A stretch of DNA of 33,237 nucleotides from Xanthobacteraceae bacterium (lineage in GTDB: Bacteria; Pseudomonadota; Alphaproteobacteria; Rhizobiales; Xanthobacteraceae), in the NCBI GenBank assembly GCA_019748335.1, contig JAIEPP010000402.1:1-33237 (forward strand). Direction: 5' to 3'. Under the pieces are notes generated by a model. It saw only the letters and a list, made by a program, of their open reading frames with translations, ran no database searches and was not told where the DNA came from. Made by a program: the position numbers and the translations under genes. This document shows positions 9,482 to 18,510 of this stretch, one piece after another (position 1 is the first letter of the stretch; each line of letters begins with the position of its first letter).

Positions 9482-10637
9482 TCAGTGAGATACCTTCGCG
9501 TCATCATGACACATCGGCGCCCGGACGTGTGATGCATGCATGGCATACGATTGCTTATGATTTTGGCAGCCTTCCGCCGGCTTGAGGCCGTCAGGCGGCA
9601 CGCTGTGCTCCTCGTGGCCCTGAACGAGCGGCTGGCCATGGGTCTCGGGTCCCAGGAAGGAGAAGGCAAGCCCGGCGGCGAGTGCGCAGGCGCCGAGGAA
9701 TAGGAAGGCGGGCAGCACGGCATCGGCCGTCGTCTGAGGGAGAGCGTATTGTCGGCGCCAGCGATCACCGCAAGGCAAAGAGGATCCAGGATCTTACCGA
9801 CGCCGTTCGCCGCCTGCGAGAGCCGGCGGAGCGCGCGCCCAACCGGACGCCGTAAACCTCGACGATGTAGGGCGCGAGATTCGAGAGGCCGCCGTCAAGG
9901 AAGAAGACAGTCGTAATGAGCGCCAGGATGAACACCGGGAAGCCGCCGATCGTCAGCGGAAAGCACAAAGCCGCGACGACGAGTCCGAGCGCTGCAACAT
10001 AGCCTTGAATTTCACCGACTCTTTTCCCGCCGATTTTCTGTGCGAGCAAGGAAAGCAGCACCTTGCCGAAGATGCCGCCGAGAGTGACGTAGACGAAAGC
10101 GTGCGCCGCCTGCGCCGCCGGAATCTTGAGCAGCAGCGCGATGATCGTTGGCCTCCAGAGATAGACGCCATAAATTGCCGTCGCCACGCCCATCCAGGTA
10201 ATGACGGTGAGCCAGAAAAAGCGCGGCCGGGCGAGGAGCTCGAGGAGGCTGTGGCCGGGCTCGCTCGCAGGTAGCGTGCTGGGTAACGGCACCTGGTCGA
10301 GCGGCAGGCCGAGCGTGCGCGCGACCGTCGCTTGCGCCTCGGCGAACCGCCCCTTTGCCACGAGCCAGCGTGCCGATTCCGGCAAGAGGAGCATGAGGAG
10401 CAGGCCCATCACCGCCGGTGGCACGCCCGCCGCGGCAACGCCGCGCCAGCCCAGCAGGCCAAGGAGTGTTGCGGCGACCAGCGCGGCGATTAGGGCCCCG
10501 ACCGATGCGAAGACGACGAGAAAGCCGGTGATGAGGGTGCGGAGCCGCGTCGGGGTCAATTCGACGATGAGGGCGGTGATCGGCGTGGTGCAACCGGCGA
10601 GCCCGACGCCGACGACGAAGCGCAGGACGGTAAAGAG
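9482..10637 (-). pseudogene. MFS transporter, N-terminally truncated and frameshifted
   Basis: Frame open upstream of 10559 (SLFTVLRFVVGVGLAGCTTPITALIVELTPTRLRTLITG), continuing PESARWLVAKGRFAEAQATV; the last TM and tail (AVLPAFLFLGACALAAGLAFSFLGPETHGQPL) are in another frame (ORF 9482..9778). Confidence 0.82.
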
Positions 10638-11205
10638 GCTGAGAGAACGACGTTGGCGGCGTCTCCTGCGCGGCCTTTGAGGTAGCGGCGCCCGAGGTGA
10701 CCTTTTTGCCTTCAGGTGTCCGATGATGGGCGAGGTTGCGAGCGCCGGCGTAGCGCGCGCTCGATGACACCGAAGACGCCGCGCTTCTGGCCAGAGATAA
10801 AGATGCGACGGGGATTTTGTGCGTCGTGGCCGCGATATCCCACATAGGCCCGCTCGATCGGACAGCCGGTGAGTGCCTCAGTACGATCGATGACGTCCCT
10901 CAAGGTGTGACCGTCGTTGGGGTTATCGGGTAGCGCCCTGTCGTGCAGCACGAACGAGCCACTGGGAGCCGGGCGATTGTTGGTGACGATGAAGAACTGA
11001 AAAAGCAACAACAACCCGATCATGAAGCGGGTCTCGATCCCCGGCCGGCCGTTCTCGCTGTAGAGCGGTGCGATCTCACCTTCGATCCAGTCCCAATCGC
11101 CCTTGCCCGCAAGCAGACCAGCTCGCGCTTCAGGTTGATGATCTGGTCGAGCCGCGCCCGGAACAGATTGTTCGATCACGTCGTCGTGTGCTTCTTTGAC
11201 GGCAT
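10638..11205 (-). mobile_element. IS5-type transposase remnant (internally deleted, frameshifted)
   Basis: Pieces in order: MPSKKHTTT*SNNLFRARLDQIINLKRELV, IAPLYSENGRPGIETRFMIGLLLL, FIVTNNRPAPSGSFVLHDRALPDNPNDGHTLRDVIDRTEALTGCPIERAYVGYRGHDAQNPRRIFISGQKRGVFGVIERALRRRS, GRRYLKGRAGDAANVVLSA. Confidence 0.85.
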
Positions 11206-11571
11206 CGTCCCCTCCGATGCACCACAGAATCACGGTAAGAAGCCAAAGGGAATCCAAAAGCGAAATTACAAGGTTCGAGGCCCCAAACCGCCATTCCCTG
11301 CAATCTCAAATGCCTCCCCAGCCGAAAAACAGACTCCCCATCAACGGCTTGGTGACTTGTTCACGGACGACGAGGTAGAACTAATTGGATCGGGAAAGCC
11401 GAACCTGGCGCGGGTTCGCGCCAACTGCTGATAGATCGGTATCCGCAACCACCTCTCCAGCCGGATCGTAACATTCAGACGCCACTTACGGACTACTGGA
11501 CCGGTCATCTTTCCAGACTGGCTGATTTATGGGCCGAAGCGTAATCCGTGCGTTTCACTCGCCACCAACAC

Positions 11572-12727
11572 CTAGATATGAATTGCGTGACCTAACCCTC
11601 TCAGCGCCGCTTCCTGAAACGTTTCGCTCAGGGTTGGATGCGCGTGAATGATGGAGCCGATATCCTCAAGCCTGGCTCCCATCTCAATTGCGATAGAAAA
11701 TGCGGCAGATAATTCCGATATGCCGCGACCCACCGCTTGAACGCCGATAATCTCGTTATTTGCGCCATCCGCGACGATCTGGACAAACCCCGATTCCTCT
11801 TCAACCGTCATGGCTCGGCCGTTCGCCGTAAACGGAAATGTACTGACACGAACGTCAGCAACGGTCCCCCGAGCCTCATCCGGTGACAGGCCAACCGTCA
11901 CGATCTCAGGATCCGTGAAACAAACGGCTGGTACACACCTCTTGTCCCATACTCTATTCTCCCCCGCGATGTTCTCAGCGACCATTTCACCCTGCGCCAT
12001 GGCGCGGTGTGCGAGCATAGGCTCTCCGGCTACGTCCCCGATCGCGAAGATCCCACGCATCGATGTCTCGCATTTGTCGTCAATCCGAATGAAAGAGTCG
12101 TTCATATCCAGCACGAGCCGGTCCAACCCTAATCCGTGAGTTGAAGGTCTCCGACCTACCGTAACAAGGATCTTGTCGCATTCGACCTTGCGTACAGTTC
12201 CGTCCGCACAGCGGACCAAAAGCGCATCGTCACCGATTTTTCCAATCGCTTGAGCACCGACCAGAACCTCCACTCCCAACCGCTTAAGCCGTGTGCTTAC
12301 GGGACCGGAGAGGTCTTCTCCATAGATCGGAAGTATCCGTTTCTGGCCTTCGACGATCGTCACCTCGGCTCCAAGCTTAGCGAAAGCAGATCCGAGTTCT
12401 AGCCCGATGTAGCCACCTCCAATAACGGCAATTTTCCGAGGTACTGCTTCCAGCGCCAATGCCTCCGTCGATGAAATAACGGAACCACCAAACGGGATAG
12501 CGGGCAACTCTGCCGGGACTGAACCGGTCGCGATCACAATGAATTCGGCCCGGATATCCTGTGAGCCTGCCCTTGTGACAACCGTGACTGTTTTGCCATC
12601 TTCGAAAGTACCGCGGCCTTGGACGATCCTCACCTTTGCCCTTTTCAGCAGACCTGAAACACCACTATTCAATTTGCGAACAATTCCATCCTTCCAAATG
12701 ACGGTTCGTGCGAGATCGATCGAGGGA
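11572..12727 (-). pseudogene. lpdA: dihydrolipoyl dehydrogenase, N-terminally truncated
   Basis: IDLARTVIWKDGIVRKLNSGVSGLLKRAKVRIVQGRGTFEDGKTV, KIAVIGGGYIGLELGSAFAKLGAEVTIVE, TVGRRPSTHGLGLD, IIHAHPTLSETFQEAALRGLGHAIHI; FAD-binding and CxxxxC N-terminal part absent. Confidence 0.85.
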
Positions 12728-12770
12728 GAGTTGCACGTGCGAACGCAGCAGGAGCCAAGGCACCAAACTT

Positions 12771-13314
12771 TCAAAGAATCTCGTCCAACAGCCTGTCGTC
12801 GCCAACCGCACGCGCGAGCGCGATTGAGCCCATCATGGTTGCAAGCGCAGCGGTCGCGATCTGGCGCGCCTGCTCCGGCGGCTTTCCAGGATGGAACCCG
12901 GCGACCACGCCGATCATTTCGTCGAGCTTCCGCGCAAAGATACGCTGCGCCTGCTTGCTGGAACGGGCGATGTCGGTACCCAAGGCCGGCAGCACGCAGC
13001 CCTGTGCGCGATCATCCCGATGCTTCGGGCTCAGATAAGAGGCAACAAAGACCCTGAGCCGTTGCTCGACCGGCATGGCCTTCGTTAGGCCGGTCCATTG
13101 CGCGACCGTCCGGTCCATCGCCAGGGTGAATGCGTCTATCACAAGGGCTTCGCGCGATTCGAAATGAGAATAGAAGCCGCCATGCGTGAGACCCGCGAGC
13201 TTCATCAAATCGGCCACGCTCATGCCGTGGGCACCCGCTTTGCCGAAGCGCATAGGAGGCATTTTCGACGATCCGGTTGCGGGTTTGCTGGCCATGACCC
13301 TTCACATAGCGCAT
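12771..13314 (-). pseudogene. TetR/AcrR-family regulator, frameshifted
   Basis: MRYVKGHGQQTRNRIVENASYALRQSG in one frame, AHGMSVADLMKLAGLTHGGFYSHFESREALVIDAFTLAMDRTV in another; shift near 13233. Confidence 0.82.
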
Positions 13315-13338
13315 GCCGGCTCTCAAGCATGCTGATGC

Positions 13339-14043
13339 TCACCATTTTTCACCGAATGGGCGAATCTCGCTGAGGAAGGACCATGCCGAGCGGTCCTGTC
13401 TGTAGAGATGCCACAGTTCGTCGGCGATGGCCGACGGCTTGATGAAGAACTCGTCCGACGCATCTGGCAGACGTTCGCGCATGCGCGGCACATCGATCAC
13501 GGCGTCGATAAGGACATATGCGACGTGGATGCCGCGCGGTCCGAGATCGCGCGCGATCGATTCCGACAGAATGCGCTGAGTTGCCTTGGTTGGCGCAAAG
13601 CCGGCAAAATTCGCCTTGCCGCGAATGGCCGAGGTGTTGCCGGTGACGAGGATGGTCCCGATGCCTGCCTTGATCATGTCCGGCGCGACTTCGCGCGCCA
13701 GATACAGCAGTCCCATCACGTTCACTTGAAAATTTCGATCGAGCATTTTCGGCTCGATCTCGAGAAATGTCCCCCACCCTCCTCCTACAGCGTTGTGGAT
13801 GAGGACATTCGGAGAGCCATATGATTTGCGTATGTTGGCAACGGCCTCCCTAACCTGGCTTTCGCTGGAGACATCGCAGATCATCGCGTGCGTATCGGCG
13901 AGTTCCGCTTCCAGCGCGCGGATACGATCCGGCGAACGCGCCACGGCGATGACACGAAACCCCTCCGCCGCGAAGCGCCGAACGATCGCGGAACCGGTGC
14001 CGGGCCCGACACCTGTAACGATGGCAATTGGCTTGTCAGACAT
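13339..14043 (-). CDS. SDR-family NAD(P)-dependent oxidoreductase
   Basis: IAIVTGVGPGTGSAIVRRFAAEGFRVIAVAR, NVLIHNAVGGGWGTF, NTSAIRGKANFAGFAPTKATQ. Confidence 0.88.
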   Translation of the reverse strand: MSDKPIAIVTGVGPGTGSAIVRRFAAEGFRVIAVARSPDRIRALEAELADTHAMICDVSSESQVREAVANIRKSYGSPNVLIHNAVGGGWGTFLEIEPKMLDRNFQVNVMGLLYLAREVAPDMIKAGIGTILVTGNTSAIRGKANFAGFAPTKATQRILSESIARDLGPRGIHVAYVLIDAVIDVPRMRERLPDASDEFFIKPSAIADELWHLYRQDRSAWSFLSEIRPFGEKW

Positions 14044-14240
14044 CGACGCCTCGCCAGGAGCTAATTTTGCAGCAACCGAATTTTGGACAACATTGGCGGA
14101 CCAAACGATCGGTTTCCTTCACATTATATGAGGGTTTTGTGAAGCTTGTGGTGCTCGGCGAACTCGCTTCCGTCGTCGAAGCTGATGGTTTTAGCCATGG
14201 ACTTTTAAGACTCTGGCTGGCAAGTCGGTGTCCCAAGATC

Positions 14241-15227
14241 TCACAGAGTGCTCCAGTCGAAACCAAGCTTGCCCCGGGATTGGCGAGACTCGAGAAGATC
14301 GTGAGCCGTGGATGCCTCGGCAGGGTGCAACATCGTCACCGCCGCGTCGTGGATTGCACCATTGGCGATCATGCCGAGGACAGCGACGGCGCTCGGGCGC
14401 CAGTGTTCTGGCGCCGTCGCGCATAGGCCTCCGAGAGAGTAGCCCGCAACCGTCCAGTTGCCGGAGCGCAACTGTTTGAAGGCGATCTCCGTGTCGCTGC
14501 TGAAGTTAGCGTCACCGAAATAAACAGCACGTCCCAGCGGCGCAAGAAATGCGCCCGGGGATGCGAGATTGCTTCCACTTATCCCCTCGAGAAAGAGGTC
14601 TACACCCCGCCCTCCAGTGATTTCGTTCAAGCTATTAAGAAAATCCTCGTAAAGGAATGCCTCGTCGTAGCCATGTTTCAAGGCGAATTCGACCTTGGAC
14701 GCGGATCCGACAGAACCAATCACTCTCCCGGCACCAAGCGCCTTTGCCTGCTGTCCAAGCATCGTGCCGACACCGCCCGCCGCACCTTGAACGAAGAGGG
14801 TCTCGCCTTTGGACATTTTTCCCACCAGCGTCAGCAGCTGGTGCGCGGCTACTCCCGTGCAGGGCAACCCAATCGCTTGGTCGGGCTCAACGGAGTGTCC
14901 GGCTATGTCCAGCGGGACAGCGAGCAATGCTGGGATAGTGGCATATTGCGCATACCCGCTCCGAGCGAATGCCGCGACTGGCTGTCCAATCGAAAAGCCT
15001 TCGACGCCATCACCGATCGCGGCGACCGTGCCCACGATCTCCAGCCCCATGACGAATGGTACGGGTGGAGCTGGGACTATGCCACGACGCACCAGCGTCT
15101 CTGCATAGTTGATCCCGGAATAGCGCACCTTCACGAGAATCTCGCCGGTGGTCGCGATCGGATCAGGCACCTCTTGGAGGGCAAGCGTTTCAGGGCCGCC
15201 CAGCGCGGTGACGACGACGGCCTTCAT
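14241..15227 (-). CDS. zinc-binding-dehydrogenase-like / NADPH:quinone oxidoreductase (MDR)
   Basis: MKAVVVTALGGPETLALQEVPDPIATTGEILVKVRYSGINYAETLVRRG; LFVQGAAGGVGTMLGQQAKALGAGRVIGSVGS. Confidence 0.92.
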   Translation of the reverse strand: MKAVVVTALGGPETLALQEVPDPIATTGEILVKVRYSGINYAETLVRRGIVPAPPVPFVMGLEIVGTVAAIGDGVEGFSIGQPVAAFARSGYAQYATIPALLAVPLDIAGHSVEPDQAIGLPCTGVAAHQLLTLVGKMSKGETLFVQGAAGGVGTMLGQQAKALGAGRVIGSVGSASKVEFALKHGYDEAFLYEDFLNSLNEITGGRGVDLFLEGISGSNLASPGAFLAPLGRAVYFGDANFSSDTEIAFKQLRSGNWTVAGYSLGGLCATAPEHWRPSAVAVLGMIANGAIHDAAVTMLHPAEASTAHDLLESRQSRGKLGFDWSTL

Positions 15228-15456
15228 GCCGCCACCGCCCGGCAGCTCGCTGCCAGACTGCGCTGCGGCCCGCCGCCGGGAACGCAGAGCACGTTCGCCG
15301 CAACCACGTCGCGCATTACGTCCACGGGGACGTCGATCGCATCTCCGCCAAATCCGGCGATTAGCAGGATGTCTCCCACGCTATTCTCCCTTTCAGCTGC
15401 CGACGACCCCATCCCGGCTCTGCATGGACTACCGAACATCTCCGGCTGCTCGGCGT

Positions 15457-16041
15457 CTACGGCGCAGAAAACACGACCTCCTCGCTATTCGTGATCGTTG
15501 CGAAGCGTCTCAGTATCTCGATGGATTGCCGATGTTCGTCCGCACTCGCCGCGGCACAGCCGTCTTCGATAACGCTGCAAACGTAGTCGCGATCGTGGGC
15601 ATCGCGGACGGCAGCCTGGACGACGGCCGTAGTCGATACGCCTGAGGCGAAGATATGCTCGACGCCTTGAGCGCGCAGAAGAGCCTCGAGGCCGGTTGAG
15701 AAGAACGGGCTGACGCGATGTTTGGTGATGACGGCATCGTTCTCATTTAAGCCGAGCGAAGGATGGATCTCCGTTCCCGGTGAACCAAGTTGGAATAGCC
15801 GCTTTTCCTGGGCCGACCCGAACATTGGCGAACGCCGCGGACATTCCTTGTAGTCCGCAGAGAACCCGACGCGAACGAATATGATCGGGATGCCGGAGTG
15901 TCGGGCCTTCTCGATGGCACGTCGCGTATTTGCAAGGACTCCACGCGCCCGCACTTCGGCGCCGATAGGACCTTTCGCGTAAGCCCCGTCTTCGTGAACG
16001 ATCTCGTTCTGCATATCAAGAACAAGGTAGGCTGACTTCAT
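15457..16041 (-). CDS. isochorismatase-fold (cysteine hydrolase-like) protein
   Basis: MKSAYLVLDMQNEIV, GIPIIFVRVGF, DAVITKHRVSPFFSTGLEALLRAQGVEHIFASGVSTTAVVQAAVRDAHDRDY. Confidence 0.9.
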   Translation of the reverse strand: MKSAYLVLDMQNEIVHEDGAYAKGPIGAEVRARGVLANTRRAIEKARHSGIPIIFVRVGFSADYKECPRRSPMFGSAQEKRLFQLGSPGTEIHPSLGLNENDAVITKHRVSPFFSTGLEALLRAQGVEHIFASGVSTTAVVQAAVRDAHDRDYVCSVIEDGCAAASADEHRQSIEILRRFATITNSEEVVFSAP

Positions 16042-16185
16042 GGGGGTAAATCCTCAAATGAGATTGTCTCCGTCCCGACCGCGCATATGCCGGTGGTCAG
16101 GTCAGGTGTCGTTGCGACTACCCGACAGGCATCAGCGGCTCGTTCTCTCCGGCTCGCGCGGCGACCTCCTTCGGCCGCCGCTTCG

Positions 16186-17415
16186 TCAGCGTTGATTTAG
16201 GAATGGACAGCCGCCTTCGGCGAGCGGTTTGAACACCTCCGATCCTGGCGACGTCTGAACGACGTTGTAGTAATCGAAGGGATAGTGGGACTCGGAGGGC
16301 GACTTGACCTGCAGGAGGTAAACGTCGTGCAGCACTCGACCATCCTCGCGTACCCGCACATTCTTGTTGTAGGCATCGTCGACCGGCAACTTCTTCATCT
16401 CTTGCGCGACCTTGAGCGCGTCATCGGTGCCCGCGGCTTCGATCGCACGCAAATAATGCCTTACACCCGCATACACGCCGGCCTGCACCGCCGTCGGCAC
16501 GCGGTCGCTGCCCATCGCTGCGGCAAAACGCTTGGTGAGAGCGCGGGTCTCGTCGTTCAGATCCCAATAAAAGGACGTCGTCACCATCATGCCCTGAGCT
16601 GCTTTCAGACCCAGCGCATGGACGTCGGTGATTTCCACCAATAATCCGGCGAATTGTTGCCCGCCCGTGATGCCGAATTCCGCCGCCTGCTTCACAGAGT
16701 TGATCATATCCGTTCCCGCGTTGGCCAAGCCGATGACTTTCGCATGCGACGCCTGGGCTTGCAGAAGGAAGGACGAAAAGTCGGACGAATTGAGTGGATG
16801 CCGGACTGAACCAAGCATTTTTCCGCCGTTCGCCTGGACGAACCCAGTAACGTCCCGCTCCAAGCTGTGGCCAAAGGCATAATCGGCTGTCAGCAAATAC
16901 CACGTGTTGTAGCCCTGCTTGAGCATCGCTTTGACCGTGCCATTGGCGAGCATATACGTATCGTAATTGAACTGGATAGTGGTTGGCGAACAGCTCGCTC
17001 CCGTCAGCGCTGTCGTCGCGGCTCCGGACGACATGAAAATGCGCTTGGCGTTACGGGTGATCTCGTTGATGGCCAGCGCCGCTGACGAACTGGCGCCATC
17101 GACGATGGCATCGACCTGTTCTGCATCGATCCAGCGACGGGCGATGCCACTGGCAATATCTGCCTTGTTCTGGTGATCGGCAAAGATCAGTTCAACCGGC
17201 TTCCCCAGCACCTGGCCATTGAAATCCTCGATGGCCAACCGCGCCATCACCACCGAGCCCTTGCCGCCGATGTCCGCGAAAGGTCCTGTTTGGTCGTTCA
17301 AGACTCCGATCTTGACGGTTCCATCCGACAGTTGGGCCGATGCTACCTGAGCCGAGCTTCCATAACCGAGCAAGACGGTCAGCATGGCTGCGGCGAAAAC
17401 GATCTGTTTCCTCAT
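16186..17415 (-). CDS. LivK-type ABC transporter substrate-binding protein
   Basis: Signal peptide; LSDGTVKIGVLNDQTGPFADIGGKGSVVMARLAIEDFNGQVLGKPVELIFADHQNKADIASGIARRW. Confidence 0.93.
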   Translation of the reverse strand: MRKQIVFAAAMLTVLLGYGSSAQVASAQLSDGTVKIGVLNDQTGPFADIGGKGSVVMARLAIEDFNGQVLGKPVELIFADHQNKADIASGIARRWIDAEQVDAIVDGASSSAALAINEITRNAKRIFMSSGAATTALTGASCSPTTIQFNYDTYMLANGTVKAMLKQGYNTWYLLTADYAFGHSLERDVTGFVQANGGKMLGSVRHPLNSSDFSSFLLQAQASHAKVIGLANAGTDMINSVKQAAEFGITGGQQFAGLLVEITDVHALGLKAAQGMMVTTSFYWDLNDETRALTKRFAAAMGSDRVPTAVQAGVYAGVRHYLRAIEAAGTDDALKVAQEMKKLPVDDAYNKNVRVREDGRVLHDVYLLQVKSPSESHYPFDYYNVVQTSPGSEVFKPLAEGGCPFLNQR

Positions 17416-17429
17416 GTTTCTCTCCTTTT

Positions 17430-18449
17430 TTATGACTTGATCTCGGCTGCGCCGTCGTCAGAGACGCGCCGGGCTTTCTCGTGCCAGTCGATCAGGCGTC
17501 GAATGCCGCTCTCGAGATCGACCTGCGGCTGCCATCCGAGCATTCGCTTGATTTTCTCCCGCGAGAATCCGATGCGTGATTTTGCGGTAAAGCGCACTCT
17601 CCCCGCCTCTTCGCGATACTCGGGCTTGAGGGCGGAGCCGGTGATGTTCAGCAATATCTCGACGATCCGATTGAGCGTTGTGTCGACGCCACTGACGGCC
17701 AGGAAGCTTTCACCGCAAATGGCGCTGGCCATGGCCATGAGATTGGCGCGCGCAAGATCTCCTACATAGACGTAATCGTGCACCTCGTTGCCATCGCCGG
17801 GCAGCACGGGCGCATGGCCAGCCTTGATGCGATCATAGGCTTCGAGAATGTACAGCGAATTCACGCCGCGATAGTGTTGACGCTCGCCATAGACAGTCGA
17901 GTAACGCAGCGCAACGAATTCAATGCCATAGCGTTGGCCGTACAGCCGACACAGATTCTCGCCGATCAATTTCGTGGCACCGTAGATCGCACCGCCCGGC
18001 TGCAAGCCCTGCCAGCAGAATGGCGTATCCTCCGTCACCGGATAGTCGTCGGTATCGCCAAAGGTTGCGGTTGAAGATGAAAAAACGACCTTTTTCACAC
18101 CTCGGTAACGGCATGCATCCAGCGTATTCAGCATTCCCCTGACGTTGACGTCGATGCCCAACCAGGGATTTTGCGTCAGCGGCATCGTGAGAAAGGCGGC
18201 GACCGCGAATACGCCGTCTATTCCCTCCAGGTGATCGTAAAGATCGTTAGTCCGCAGAATATCGCCACGTACGATTTTAACGCGGTCATCATTCTCGAAA
18301 GCGCGCAAGGTTTCCGGCGTGCCCAGAGAATAATTGTCAAACAGAACGACGGAGGCTGCGCCTGCTTCAAGCAGGTGTTCGGTTATATGGGAGCCGACCA
18401 GGCTAGCCCCTCCTGTTATCAGAAAGGAGCGTCCCTTAATGTCCACCAT
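17430..18449 (-). CDS. NAD-dependent epimerase/dehydratase (extended SDR)
   Basis: FLITGGASLVGSHITEHLLEAGA, VVFSSSTATFG, GAIYGATKLIGENLCRLY; ATG at 18449 preceded by AGGAGA. Confidence 0.92.
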   Translation of the reverse strand: MVDIKGRSFLITGGASLVGSHITEHLLEAGAASVVLFDNYSLGTPETLRAFENDDRVKIVRGDILRTNDLYDHLEGIDGVFAVAAFLTMPLTQNPWLGIDVNVRGMLNTLDACRYRGVKKVVFSSSTATFGDTDDYPVTEDTPFCWQGLQPGGAIYGATKLIGENLCRLYGQRYGIEFVALRYSTVYGERQHYRGVNSLYILEAYDRIKAGHAPVLPGDGNEVHDYVYVGDLARANLMAMASAICGESFLAVSGVDTTLNRIVEILLNITGSALKPEYREEAGRVRFTAKSRIGFSREKIKRMLGWQPQVDLESGIRRLIDWHEKARRVSDDGAAEIKS

Positions 18450-18510
18450 GTTATTGTCTCCTGAAGGATCTCGAGTCTGCTGTTGGAGCGAAATCGTCCC
18501 GAGCGGATGC

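Noticed and set aside
10012-10845. 277-aa minus-strand ORF
   Set aside because: Arg/Pro-rich out-of-frame translation spanning the transposase-MFS junction; the real homologies are in other frames.
11206-11431. Continuation of the IS or a coding gene between the IS remnant and lpdA
   Set aside because: No convincing homology or terminal inverted repeat could be read; left unannotated.
6945-13314. All frameshifts being sequencing errors
   Set aside because: The large internal deletion in the transposase, the missing lpdA 5' end and the chimeric junction cannot be single-base errors. Individual one-base shifts (7097-7100, 13233) could still be errors and need read support.
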